From NCBI RefSeq assembly GCF_023973825.1, contig NC_090121.1:1720001-1784000 (forward strand): a stretch of 64,000 nt of DNA, in the 5' to 3' direction. The position numbers were made by a program, and so were the translations under genes. Shown here piece by piece: positions 32,498 to 46,507 of the stretch (its first letter is position 1; each line of letters opens with the position of its first letter). The notes beneath the pieces were generated by a model, which did no database searches, was not told the origin of the DNA, and saw only the letters and a program-made list of their open reading frames with translations. Source of the DNA: Plasmodium brasilianum (Eukaryota > Apicomplexa > Aconoidasida > Haemosporida > Plasmodiidae).

Positions 32498-35400
32498 ATG
32501 CTAAAAAAAAGCGATGAATCGAATAGAATATTAAAGAAGAAGCTAAACAATGACATAACAAACATTTTATTACTTTTTGAAAAAGTTCAGGAGTGGGCAG
32601 ATTTAAGTAATATATTACAGAAATTGTATTTGACGATAGAAAAGTATGAAACATTTGTTGATATATCATCCAAGTTTTTATTATTTAGGCGGTTGTCACA
32701 ATGCTTAAATCCATTATTACCCTCAGGTGTACATTCGAAGGCATTAATAATATATTCAACCATATTTAAAAAAGTAGAAAAAGATTTCTTTATTAATAAT
32801 ATTCATGTTCTCTGTTCGGGAATATTTGAATTTATGTTACATTGTACAATTAATTTAAAAACTATATATTTTAAAAATATAAAAAGTATACTAAACTTAA
32901 GAGAAAATGTGTATGTATTTGCATACGCGTTGTTACTCTCACTTTTCAATGTTGTAGATAGTGATAACAATATACTGTTATATATATATTCAATAAATAA
33001 TTACATAGGGGAAAGTATATTTTTTAACAATATATGGTTACTGTTATTAAGGCATAATGAAATTAGAACAAATATATTAAATTTTTTAGAAACATCATTT
33101 AGCCCTCAAATATATTTGCTTTCTAAAGAAAGAATTAAGGTACTATTACCATATAAAGATGATCTTGTCTTATCATCCATAATTTTTTGTTTAAATGATA
33201 AAAATATATTAAATCAGCGGATCACCTTAAGTTTGTTAATAAACAATTTTCCTTTATCTCATGTTAATAATAAAAGCAGAAAAAAAATAATTGATAAGAA
33301 TAAAAGCACTGATTATAGGATATCTACACGATCTTGTCCTGAACCGCATCAACAGTATCAGAAGCAGCATCCCGAAGAGCATCAAAATAACAATAGTAGC
33401 AATAGTAGTAAGGACCAACGTGCTGAAAATAATGTAAGCGCATCCGTTATTCTAAGTAATGAAAATAAAAGCGTATCATTTCAAGATAAGGCATACAGTT
33501 TACAGTTAAATGATGAGTACTTACTTCAGGATGGTAAGAACAAGGGTAGTAGTGAAAGGAATGATGACAATGATAGTGGTGTTAGCGGCATTAGCGGACA
33601 TAGGAACGACAGAAATGATGACAATCATAACAACCATAACAATAATGTACAGATGCACGTACGATCTAATTTGCTCGATGAAGGTGAGTATGACGTGAGC
33701 AGCTCCATTGCAGGAGGAGGATTGGACGAACGAGGTGCTGGGGATAAAATGAGAATACTAAATGATGAACAGTGGAATAATTTAGATAGCAAGGTGTTAA
33801 ATTATGAACAGGATAATGTTTCTTACAAAAATCATCTAACATTTGATCGGATTGACAAATGTAATAATAATGAAAAATTTAACACAAACATTGTTTTTGA
33901 TGATCGTGATAATATGAATGTTATCGAGGACAAGTATGATGGTTCAGGGGGAAGGAGGGGTAACAGGGGAAACGTTGAGATGAGCTCAAATTATGGTGGG
34001 GTGTACAACTATGATAACAGCGATAGCAACAATAGAATGAGTAACAGTGGTGGGGTTAGTTACAGCATGGGGGGTAATGGCACTAAGAGGGAAGAGACTT
34101 ATGGAGGGTCTAAATTGGAAGATGGTAAAAAAGTAAGGTATGATATGGATAACCACAATGATACAAGTAGAGGAGAAAATAAGGAGGAGGAGTATAGCAA
34201 TATATGGAGAAATGAAGAAAGCGAAACGTCAAATGATGTACTTTTTAACGATATCAGCAAAAAGATAATTACAAGGAATGTAATATTTTTATTACAAAGA
34301 TCAGACATTGGTTTGAATAGAAGAATTTTTAAATATTTGTATTTATATGAGACTAATGATGAAAAGAATTTTAAAGATAGTATAAATTATGAAAATTATA
34401 AAATATTTTATGAAACAATCATTGATATGTTGGAAAATAAATTTAATGATAATCATCTGAATGTGTCGGAAGTTTTATATATTTTATTTAAAAATAAAGA
34501 TTATGTATATGTAAATAAATATATTATGGAAAATGTATTTTTATATTTATTAAAATTTTGTTATAGGTATAGAACTAATAAAGAGATTAAAATATTTTTT
34601 AAAAATGTGTTAAATTTAAATTTAATTAGTTATGAAAATATTATGAATGTATTTTTACATACTTTTTATTTTTTAAAAAATAATAATGTACTGTTCAGAA
34701 ATAATATATATATATATATAAAAAAATTTATTAACTTATTAAATATTATGACATTTTTTGTTGAATTTATAAAGCAAATAAGTAGACATTTATATATATA
34801 TTTTTTATTTTTGTTTAATACTGCAATATTGAAGCTTTTAATGTTTTTGAATATGCGCATAGTAAGCATTATAAAGAAGTATAGTCATGTAAAAGATTTA
34901 AATGAGAAGTATTTTATAGATTCAAATGATGTGGTATCCGGGAGGCACAGCGCTTTGTATTATTTTTATTTTTTTGTTACGCATTATAACAACTATTACA
35001 TGAATAAGTGCTTTATATTTTTAATAAAGAATGGTATATACCAGCGTCTCTTGATGAAAAGAGGAGGAGGGGGGGACTACGGCTCTGTGGGTGCGCCTGC
35101 GATGTGTTCATCGATTGTTGCAAGTGGTTACAGCGCTCGGAATGGCGTATTAGCTGTAGCTGCGTCCAACATTGGAGGTGGTGCTAATAGTGGAGATCCT
35201 TCAACTCAGTGGAGTAAAGCAGAAGTAAGCAGCAGTTTTGTAATAGAAGAAAACAAAATGAATGTGCAAAAAATGGGGGATGTGAGGGCATATGATTCGG
35301 TCCTTTACGGAAAGAGCAATTCTGAGCAATATAGTAACGAAAAGGCGAACATAAAGAAGGAGCGGCTTGAAAATGAAAGCAGCGGTATCTATAGTGGAAA

Positions 35401-38400
35401 TTATAGTGCCAATTATAGTGGAAATTATAGCGGCAATTATAGTGGAAATTACAGCGGCAATTATAGTGGCAATTGTAGCGGCAATTATAATGGCAATTAT
35501 GATGGCAAAAGAACAAGTAGCAGTAACAGGCGTAGCCATAACCTCCTCAGCGGTAGTAATAGTAAGGGGGTGTTGCCGAACAATAGGGGTTACTACTATG
35601 AGAGGGCTTCCATGAATGACAATAATAAAGTATATGAGAAAAGCAGTGGAAGCACAATGAGAATAGAAAATGATGAATATTTTTTAGAAATTTTAATAAA
35701 ATATAGACGTAGGTTGAAGTATAATTTAATTGATGCAATTATTAAAAACATGGATTTATATTTTTTTACAAATAATTATGAATGTATTATTTTTTTATTT
35801 TATAATTATCATATGTTAGTTGACAAGGAAAACTTGAGTGGGAGTTGTTATTATTTTCTAAGACATATTTTAAAAAATTGTACTAGCGAAAATAAAAATA
35901 AATTTTACTTTTGGTGTTTTTTATATCTGCACGTGGTAAGGATAAATTTTAACAAATCATTGCTTAAGAATTATAAAATAAAAGGAATAGCTTTTCAAAA
36001 GTTGTACAAAAGACAGAGAAGAAAATTAGAGGATATCACTTATGTTAGAGATAAGCAGATTCGGCTTCTTAGGAATAATGGAAGCAAAAATATTTTTAGG
36101 GATGAAAATTTAAATGATGATGAATATAACGAGTTTAATGAGTATAACGATGATAATGATGAAGACGACAGTGATGACAGTGATGATGATAAGGATGAGA
36201 GTGATAACAGTGGGGATGATAAAGATGAGAAAGATTTAAAAGGTGAATTGAACGAAATGAAATATTTAGATGAGTTAACAGATAATAATATGAACAAATA
36301 TCATAATTATTTTAGTAATACAGAACAAGAATTACTTTTTAACAAAAATTTTGTTGAAAATATTTTAGTATACTCAAACAAAATAGTAAATCATATATTT
36401 AATTATATTATATTATTAAAAAAGAATAAAAAATTTATTAGATTATTTTTTGATATAAATTATTTATATTTTTTTTGTGATAATATATACTGTTTAAAGA
36501 TTTTAAGAAAAAGCTTAAAAAATAAAAATACAAGCGAATTAACTATAAATGTTAAGGTTATACTAGAATATATAATTAATAATAAAACGAATGAATATCA
36601 TATTATTCATTCCAATTTTTATAATTTAACACATGATATATTTAAACTTTATAATAAAAAAAATACTCTTATTAATTATTATCTTGTGAAATATATTAAA
36701 AGTAACAAGAAAAATCTTGCTTATATATTTGACAATATAATTATTAGTATGTTCGATTTGATAACAGAAATTGAAAATTTATTCCTTGCTGAAGAAATTG
36801 ACCGTGCACGCATGAACAGCTTGGTATCTGTAGATGATATAAGTACAGGAAATGTAGTAAGCAACTTAGGTGCATCTCTCAACGTTTCCAGTGGTAGAAG
36901 CGTTTCGCATGGGAGAAACGTAAGGTATGTAAATCATAGTGGGTGCACTGATATGATCAACCAGAGCCACGAACAGTTGAACACGAACACAGATCAGCAG
37001 AGCATGATGATGATGACGATGCGGAGTAATAACGATAGAAATGGTATTAAGGGTAGTGTTAAAAGTGGAATAAAAAGTAGAATAAAAGGCGGTATTAAAA
37101 ATAGCGCTAAGAGTGGTGTTAAGGGCAGCGTTAACAGCATTAACAACAACAATAATATCTATAACAGTAAAAACAATAGTAATGGCTATGAAAGCGGGAA
37201 CGGAAGTGAGAACAACAACAGCAGTAGTAACCACAACAACAGCAGCAACCACAACAGCAGCAGCAACCACAACAGCAGCAGCAACTACAACAGCAGCAGC
37301 ACCATGCGCAGTTATGAGAAGTACTTGAAAAAGCTCAAATGCAAATTCGACTACATAAACTTTTTCTTCTGCAATGTGGAAAATTTCATGTATTGGTTAT
37401 ACAAACAAAAGGTGAGCAAGAAAATGTACAATGCTAGAAGTAAGATGACCTTATCGAATTATGAAAAGAACATGGCCATAATAATTTGTTATATATGTAC
37501 AGAAGGTAATATAAATTCTTTTTTTTTTCGAAATTATTTGGATGTATTTTTTATTTTATTTTTAAAAATAATATATTTAAATGAAAATATAAGTGAACTG
37601 AACAACAGTGGTAACAACAACATAGTACAAAAGGAAAAGAATTCGTTAAAACATAACAGTCTACTTGAATTCAAGAGAGATATTATTAACATGTTAATAA
37701 ATTTGTTTAATATTAGTCATTACAAAAAATTTGAATATATGAAAATATTAAATTATTATTATAGATTAATAATTCATCATTTTTTATTCTTATATTATTA
37801 TTTTACTGTAAAGAAGTACTACATTTTACAGATACAACTAATAAACTTTATTAGATATGTTTTGCCCTTATATGAAAAGAACACAGGAAAGAGTATATTT
37901 ACTGATGAAGCTGTTGATAAGGAAAAGAGTTTTAAACGAATTACAAAATACAATAATTATGAAGAGTTTATATCATCAAGTAAGCATCATTTTGAAGTTA
38001 TAAATAGAAACAACCAGACAATTAAAAATGATGTTTTTATATTTAGTATATTAAGAAAATCAATGACAGTTATATTTAATTTAAATGAACAAGTCATATA
38101 TAAAGAGGTACTAAAAACAATTATTTATCTAATTGAAAATATAATTGATGAAAAAGATGTGAAGGCATATTACTTAACTGTTTTTTTCTTAGATCTTTTA
38201 TATATAATTAAAATTGAAAATCAAAAAAAAAAGAAAAATATTTTTTTTATTATGAAATTTTGTCAATTTTTAACTGAAATTTTTAAATTAATTTATCGAG
38301 ATGAAATGAAAAGTGAAATAAAAAATGAAATAAAAAATGATATAAAATTTGAAAATAAATATGAATATGAAAACATATCAATTGATGATATTGAAAATAG

Positions 38401-40689
38401 TTTGAATGAAAATAAAATTTCAACTGAAAGTTTTTGTAGTATCTTTTGTATTAAGACAGATGACAAATTTATTAATATGCAGCATAAAAATATATCTACA
38501 CTTTTTTCTGTAATTTTTAATTTGTATGCTTTTATAAAAAAAAAATTAAGATTATATTACAAGAATAACAAGAACCTGATGAACAGCGATGATAAGAACA
38601 CGAATTTGAATAACAACAGTTACATGTACAACAATAATAATAGCAGCATTTATAATGAACACAACAACAGCAGTAACATCTACAACGAAGTGAGTGCGAA
38701 TATGAGTGGTGTGAGCGCTGGTATGACTGGGGGTAATATGTTCAACGGAAACGGCAAAAGCGGTGTGAATAGCACGGGTAATAACATAAGCGCGAATAAT
38801 ACTAATACACATCCAAATACGAATAGTAGTAATCATACCAATACGAATGGTAGTAATCATATCAATACGAATAGTAGTAATCATACCAATACGAATGGTA
38901 GTAATCATACCAATACGAATAGTAGTAATCATACCAATACGAATGGTAGTAATCATATCAATACGAATGGTAGTAATCATATCAATACGAATAGTAGTAA
39001 TCATATCAATACGAATAGTAGTAATCATACCAATACGAATGGTAGTAATCATATCAATACGAATAGTAGTAATCATACCAATACGAATGGTAGTAATCAT
39101 ATCAATACGAATAGTAGTAATCATATCAATACGAATAGTAGTAATAATAATGCAAACAATGGCAGTGGCAGTGTCGGTGGTGTGCACTTGAATCCCACCT
39201 ATAAGAATGACAATGATAGGAGTGCTGGAGTTAGTGCAAATCTAAATACGAACGATTCCAGAGGGGTGAACTCAATGAACATAGGAGAGAATACAAATAT
39301 AAATGGTAGACAGGATCCTATGGGTAACATAGATAATATCAGGAACAACACCATGAACAATTTGAACAATAGCATTAATAAGAATACAATTGGAAACCAT
39401 CTTAATGATGGGAATAAGATTAAGAACAACATGGATAAGGACTTAAATATGATTAATGTGAACAACACTATGAGTGATGGAAACCAGTACAACACATATA
39501 GAAGAAACAACAGTTACTCTTATTATCATGAAGAAGGGAAAGTTAACAGCCACGCGAATCTTGGAAATAGGTTTACCTCCACTGGGGAACACGTCAACAG
39601 TGGTAACGTGAATGAAATTATATGTGTAGACAGTAGGGACGACAGACGAGAAGACAGACGAGAAGACAGACGAGAAGACAGAAGAGAAGACAGGAGAGAA
39701 GACAGGAGAGAAGATAGACGAGCGAACCTAAATGACAGTAACTTTGATAAGAACGAGTTTATTGCTGTGGGAGCGAATGAATCATCTTTTAGTAGTAACA
39801 ACTACATAGGAACGAATTACGGCTTTGAGAACAGTAGTTTTAACCATTTAAATGAAAAGAATAACATGCACAATAGTAGTAGCAATGATTTGGTTACTCG
39901 ACAGATGAACAGCAATAAGGGGAACAATGAATATTTGAATAGCAACATGAGTAACAATGTTAATGCAAATGCTTATGCATACGGCAATGACAGCAATAAC
40001 AACATTAGTAGCCGCAATGCTAGTAATAGTCGAGATGTCAATGTTTCTTATATGAATAGCAGTAAATTTATCTACAATGAAAATATGAACAATGTAAATA
40101 GTGAAGATAGGATGAACCCGAATATGTTGTACAGTAAGAATGCGTCTCCGAGCAGTTTAAGAGACAGCAATAATTACAGCAGCGGTTATTACAAGAGCGT
40201 AAATTTTGATAGTAGTTTGAACATGATTGGTACAGATAGTGGAAATAATAATCTCGAGGTAGATATGTCCGTTCATAATAACAATAACAGTGGAAGTATG
40301 GCTTTTATTAAGGAAGGTAATGTTGTTAAAGCTGATCCCTATAGTTTACCAGGGAATAGCGAAAACTCAAATATTTTTCCAAAAAAGAGTGATATGGAAA
40401 AGGAGGTTTTCAGTAGTAGCAAATTAAATTTTAGTGGAAATATGATGAAAGAAGACATGCTTAAAGAGATAAACTACAACACGAATACTGGAAGTAATAT
40501 TGGCAGCAACATTGGTAGTAACGATGGAAATAATAATGATATCTACAGTAACAATGTTAACAGTATGAAATATATGAACAATGTTAATAGTATGAACTGT
40601 ATGAACAGTATGAACAGTATGAACAGTATGAACAGTATGAACAATATAAACAATATAAACAATATAAACAACAGCAACAGCGACAGCAG

Positions 40690-40720
<31 letters not shown>

Positions 40721-43700
40721 AGTAGCAATGCTATTACGAAGATGGATGAAAACACACTGGAACGGTCAAATAAATATGAAAATTCTTTTATATACAATTA
40801 CAAGGGTAGTAGTAAGCTAAATAAAAATAATAACACACAGAGCGAGGGATATAAAAGGAATAAAAGAGTAGTGCTACTCAAGATATGCCTTAAAAATGTT
40901 ATTTCCATAAATAAATTGCTTTATTTTATCACACGTAAGGATTTTCTATTTATTGATAATTTGTATTCAATTTTTAAAGAGTATATAAAAAATAGAAATG
41001 AGTATAATAAGGAGAAGGCAAGTGGTAAGCATGATTTTTTTCAAGGGAAAAGAGACAACACAGGGTTAAAAAAAAAAAAAAAAAAAAATTTAAGTAGAAA
41101 TAAAGTTATGCAGGATGATGATGATGATGAACAATATGGTGAACGGTATAACGAATGGTATGATGAGCAATATGACGAAGAAGAGGACGAGGAATATGAC
41201 GCGGATGAAGTGGAAGTAGAAAAAATCGAACTAGAAAGCTTCATAGATCAAAATGGATTAGTGTTAGGAAATAAGAAAATTAAAAGAGAGAAGATTAGGG
41301 AATATTTTAAGAGGGAAAAACAATTATTAAAAAAATTAAATTTTATGAACAAGTTCAGTAAAAATTCGATAAAAAAAAGTATGATTGTAATGAACAATTC
41401 AGATGAATGTATAGAAAAAAAAAAGTTATCCTTTTCAATGACATTATTGACAGAGTTTAGTGATGATATTTTAATAAAAATTTTAGATGACTTATTAAAT
41501 TATTATGATAAACATAAGGCAAAAATTAATATAAATGAATATATGTATTTTTTGTTTAACATATATCTGAATATATGCACATTAACGAAGAGAATAATTA
41601 ACCACTTTATAGACTTCATGTTTGCCTTCATTAAGAAAATAACACAAACTTCACAGAATATTATGAGCAGTTTATGGTTTTTGTATATTTTATTTATTAT
41701 AGAAAATAATCATATATATGTATTTAACGACAAGTTACAGAAGAAAATAATATTAGAACAAATAAGCATTTTAATACAAGTCTCGTTATATAGCTATTAT
41801 TCAAAGAATGTGAAAAATAATTACAATGTTCAGACTCCACTACCTGACTTTGTGCATCCTTTCCATATTCATTATATAATACAAAATTATTTTATAAATA
41901 ATAATTTTTTTAAAAAAAAGAAAAATATAAGATACATATATATGAAAAATATCAATTTAATTGAAAAGAATTTTAACATAAATGATTATTCCGAAATAGC
42001 AGCAATTAATGCTCTGTCTTTTTTGCTCATGTGTTTTTACCATGCAGTGAATTACAATACAGTAACAACTGCTTTAAGTAGTACTGCTGGTGGTGCGACT
42101 ACTAGTACTACTGCCGCAACTGGTACAGCTACAACTAGTAGTAATAATATAGCAAAAAGTTATATATGCGAGTCTTCTGTTACCCTTTTTTACGAAAATT
42201 TTAGTAAATATATATCTTTAATTTATAATAACAGTATACAGAATGTTTTTTACAGATATTCCTTTTTTTTAATAATGAATCTATTGATAGATTATAATTA
42301 TAACTGTAAATATTATATAAAAAAGATTACCTTTGATTTGTACTCTTATATATCTAATATTGATATACGGTGTTTAAAGGCTTTGTCAAGTATTTTCAAA
42401 AAATTGAACGAGTCAAATATAGACGAATTGTTACTAGTCCCTACTAGTAGTATCTTCTCCTTAAAATTTAATATTATAAATTCTAGAATTAATTATATAA
42501 ATAAATTATCATTAATAATATTAGCAGGAAACAGAAATTTCTACCTATGTCATTTACCAAAAATTGCAGAAAATATTTCGGAGTATTTGAAGTTTTGCAC
42601 AGATTTAAAATTATATAGAGAAATACTAATTTTAATATGTACAATAATTATAAAAAATGATGAAAATGAAATATATATAATTATACCCACCTTTATATCA
42701 TTAATATTACAGATATATCATGTGGAAAGGGTCAAATACAAAATAGCTGTTGAGAATATTAAGAATGTCGAAAAGGATGATGATAATTATATGTATGATT
42801 TTAATTCATATAATAATGCGGATGTATTATCATTACTTAGAACTTTGTTAATTATCATAAATATATTAGTTAAAAGAAATGTTAGCTTTATAAATTTTTA
42901 TTCATGGATTTTCTTTAAAGATATATCAATAAAAAAAAATTTCTTCTCTAGACATAAGGATATGGGGAATTATGTAAGTAGAACTAGAGATTCTTACAGG
43001 AAAGACATTCACTCAAGGAGGAAGTATAATTATGATGATAGTAGTAGTAGGGGTGGTGCTATTATGTATACCTGTTCTTCGACGAACGACAAGGAAAGTA
43101 CTGGGAATATTTCTATTTATGATGAAAGTATCTCTCTTAGATTGCAGGGAGTGGAAAGCCATAACGAGTTGCATCATAAGAATAGATACAACACTGATGT
43201 TAGCGGTAACCTGCAGGAGAAAGGCGCAAAATGGGGCAAAACTGAAAACGGCAATGATTCAATAGCAAATGGTGCACATAACGTAGTACAGAGTGACCCC
43301 ATTAATAGCAATAGTGACAGTAGTAACGGTAATACTGGGAACTACTCGAGGGGTGAACACGAAATGATAGGCAAAAAAAAGGGTACAGGGGAAGAGGGGT
43401 ACTCGGCATATAGTGAAGGAGGAAGGGGAGGAATTAGAAACATGCCAAGAGACAGATCAAAAGACAGCGATAATGAAAAGAGTGATAACATACTGACCAT
43501 TTTGCTCAATGCCAACCAAGAAGATTATTATAACAAAAATAATAGTAGCATGTCAGTGGCACATAATTTGAGAAAAAATATGATGCTAAATAAAGGAAAA
43601 AATGATGAATCTAAATTTGTTGCTTTCCTTGATATTATTGAAAAGTTGTATGCACCATCAAGTACTTATAATAATAAGAGGCATGCACTAGAAAGTGATG

Positions 43701-44542
43701 CTAATGGTGAAACGAGTCCGAGGAATTTAAGCAAAAATGGGTTAGAAGTAACTGGGGAGGGTATTAGCAGTAGCAACAATGATAATAATAATAATAATAG
43801 TAATAGCAATAACGATAATAGGAACAATAATAATAGCAGTAATAATAATAGCAATAATAATAATGCTAATTCGATGAAACTTTTAGACGAAGAAGAGGAA
43901 GACGAAGGAGATAATGTCTACACTAATGAGGACACAAACAATTTAAAAAAGAATTTCTACTACTGCAACAATTATTTAAGTGAGTATATTTTAAATACCA
44001 AAAATGGATTATCCGTGTACTCTTCGTGTGATAACAATTTGAGCAGTTCATCCATAAATTCAATTAGAAGTAATTTCTCAAATAACTTTTCCAAAAATAT
44101 AAACAATATGTTATCTGACTACTCTGATAATCATGATGTAAGCAATAGCAGTTCAAATAATATAAACAACTTGAACAACATAGATAACATAATGGTGAAT
44201 ATTAAAAATGACGAAGAATTTTCATCAGATGATATTTGTTATAAGACAAATGAAAAGTGGAACCATGTACATTGCTTAATGAATCATGATGTTAACGAAT
44301 TTTCTAAAAGAAGAAAAAAAAAGAAAAAAAATATATCTATCCATTCATGTAAAAATGTACCATTAGTTTTAGTCTATTTATCGAAAAAAATAAAAATGAA
44401 TTTCTATAAATATTCCATGAAAAAACCAAAGGATGAAACCCTTATTTTGTTGAAAGAGTTAAATTCCGTTGAAAACGACATCAACGATTTGTTTTTCGAA
44501 GTAGATCTCGATGAAATTTACGCAGACTTCTTGATGAATTAG
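32498..44542 (+). CDS. DOP1: Dopey/DOP1 homologue, giant single-exon protein
   Basis: 4,014 residues without an intron. Dopey proteins are large peripheral membrane proteins that act with Mon2 and a Neo1-type flippase in Golgi/endosome traffic. The N-terminal domain is clear: EKVQEWADLSNILQKLYLTI, then RRLSQCLNPLLPSGVHSKAL with IIYSTIFKKV, where animal Dopey has NEWADLISALGKL and AQCLHPALPSGVHLKAL. The helical, Ile/Tyr/Asn-rich blocks at about residues 590-860, 1060-1440, 1610-2025, 2800-3490 and 3880-4014 are probably the alpha-solenoid body. Large inserts separate them: about 260-590, 860-1060 (SGNY repeats), 1440-1610, 2025-2800 (the NHTNTNGS array and EDRR array) and 3490-3880. The C-terminus (LNSVENDINDLFFEVDLDEI) is acidic. 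A run of 21 A near 41068-41088 stays in frame as poly-Lys. The start is the first ATG in frame and immediately precedes the conserved domain. Confidence 0.9.
35380..35510 (+). repeat. Coding repeat SGNY in DOP1
   Basis: About ten copies of a 12-bp unit (tatagtggcaat and variants) encoding Ser-Gly-Asn-Tyr within a low-complexity insert of DOP1. Confidence 0.85.
38805..39150 (+). repeat. 24-bp coding repeat (NHTNTNGS-type) in DOP1
   Basis: About 14 copies of a 24-bp unit encoding Asn-His-Thr/Ile-Asn-Thr-Asn-Gly/Ser-Ser. Copies differ at only two positions (T or I; G or S), and these variants are mixed along the array. It lies in the largest DOP1 insert. Confidence 0.9.
39635..39722 (+). repeat. 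12-bp coding repeat (EDRR) in DOP1
   Basis: Seven copies of Arg-Glu-Asp-Arg encoded by gacagacgagaa-type units. This is a charged island in an otherwise Asn/Ser-rich insert. Confidence 0.85.
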
Positions 44543-44604
44543 CAAAGCAGAAGAGGGAACACACCGTTCCGTTAACCACTGCGCGTAACGGTTGTATATT
44601 TTAC

Positions 44605-44657
<53 letters not shown>

Positions 44658-45667
44658 CGTGTATATGTTCACATGTTGTGTACCTATATACGTGCGTATG
44701 TGCACATATTTGTATATATATATGTACACGTTGCACATATTGTGTGCAATAATTGTGAAGATTTTCCATTTCCTTTTCCTCTTTTATTATTTTTTTTTTT
44801 TCCTTTTTTTGCGTGAGCTCTGTTTACTTCTTAAGATTCGAGTGCTTATTCTAGTATTTCAGTTTTATTATTATTAATATGGTTTTGTAGTGTTTAAGTT
44901 TTCATATTTTTATTTCAGCCTTCTTTTTCTTCGCTTATGTATTCCTTTTTTGTTATTTTTATATATATCATCCCTTTTTCCGTTTACTTTTTTATATATA
45001 CATATATATATATTTTACCCCTTTTCATGCTTTATTTTGTAATGTTAATTATTAAGAAAAATTAACTTGGTGCGCATAATAAATAAAAAGGATGAATGTA
45101 AATGAATTTTGTTATTTCGTTTTTTTTTTCATTTTGCGTAATCTTTTTTAGCTGTTAGAGAGTGAGGCAGAGAAACGAAAAGGGAAAAAAAAAAAAAAAA
45201 AAAAATGGCTAAAAATATGAACATACATGCGAACGGATATGTCGGCACGCATGTTCGCATAAATATGAGCAAATGTATAAGCAAACGTATAAGCAAAAAT
45301 ATAAGCAAAAATATAAGCAAAAATATAAGCAAAAATATAAGCAAAAATATAAGCAAAAATATAAGCAAAAATATAAGCAAAAATATATTTTTTTTATAAG
45401 ACAAATTTATTTTCCTGCGTACGGCTGTCCTATTCAGACGCACACATATAATATATATATATATATATTATATTCATAAATGGAGGGAATTCCTTTTAAA
45501 AATCACATGACCTGTTCATGTATTATTCTATATTTGTATAATATTTATTTATATATTAATTTTTTTTTTTTTTTTAAGTGGTGAATGTACTTTTTTTAGC
45601 TAGCCATAAGCATATATATAATATACAAAAATGCACACATTCTTGTGTCGGTATTACACAGCACCTG
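44543..45667. other. Convergent intergenic region after DOP1
   Basis: About 1.1 kb with (TA)n at 44606-44654, poly-T near 44785, and a 12-bp array at about 45268-45385. Nothing gene-like is visible. Confidence 0.6.
45268..45385 (+). repeat. 12-bp minisatellite (ataagcaaaaat)
   Basis: About nine copies of a 12-bp unit in the DOP1 3' spacer. Its frames read ISKN, KQKY and, on minus, FLLI; none is likely to be a protein. Confidence 0.85.
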
Positions 45668-46507
45668 CTACTTATGCTTGTAAAAAACAGGAACGGACGG
45701 ATCTGTTCCACCAATTTTGTGCTTATACGAATCGTACACTTCTTTCAAGTACTTTTTTTTAATGTTTTTAAAATTGTACATGTAATTATTATTCTCGGCA
45801 AATTCGTTGGTTTGATGTATATGTGGAGTTATAACTGAAACCCCACTGCGAAAGTAAAAGTGGCCTATAAATGAAAAATACAAGGAAGAAAAACTTTAAT
45901 AACCAAATTATAAATGATATAATGCAAAGGATAATCAGCAAAGGATAAAATGTACATAAATAATGACAGGTGGTAAAAAAAAAAAAAAAAAGAAGCAAAG
46001 TACCTGTTTTAATTTTAAAAGCATTTTCTTTATCACCGTTTATTAAATTTAGCATCGACTGTATTTTTTCAATATCTGTCAGAAGGGAAAACAGGGTTAA
46101 ACGCGTAAAATTAAGTACAAAATGAACTTGCATACGTATTTATATATACGTATACATGTAACATATTCGCTCATACATATCAACCATAAATATCAACAAA
46201 AAGTGCAAACTAAACGGAAAAGCAAAAGATAGATAAAAGAAAGAAGTGGAATGGGGAAATACTCTTTTTACAACACGTAAAAAACTAATATCATACATAT
46301 TAAAAGATGCTGTTATATTATTTTTATTTTTATTTTACTATTGTAATTGTTCATAATATTTTTGTGAATTTTCTTTTTCATATAATTTTCGTAATGAAAT
46401 GACGTTAAATCGTACATCAGCTGATTGACAAAGCTTTTATTTTTTCTAAATAATTCGCTTAGTCTGTTTTTGCTGTAACAGCCTTCTCGCTTAAACATAA
46501 ACGCCAT
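45668..46507 (-). CDS. Conserved-looking small protein of unknown function, three exons
   Basis: Exons on the minus strand: 46507-46339, 46075-46004 and 45864-45668, all GT/AG. The phase-1 joins agree at both introns, and the total is exactly 146 codons including the stop, so 145 residues. The protein starts MAFMFKREGCYSKNRLSELF, continues through NNIEKIQSMLNLINGDKENA and TGHFYFRSGVSVITPHIHQT, and ends KHKIGGTDPSVPVFYKHK. It is basic, has no membrane helix and no low-complexity insert, which is unusual in this window and suggests a constrained small protein, for example a subunit of an organellar complex. I do not recognise the family. It lies between DOP1 and the 12-TM protein. Confidence 0.75.

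Noticed and set aside
33510..33698. Small plus-strand frame inside DOP1
   Set aside because: Alternative-frame shadow of the DOP1 low-complexity insert.
35184..35539. Minus-strand frames with Cys/His repeats (zinc-finger-like)
   Set aside because: Shadow of the SGNY repeat in DOP1; spacing does not fit a real zinc finger.
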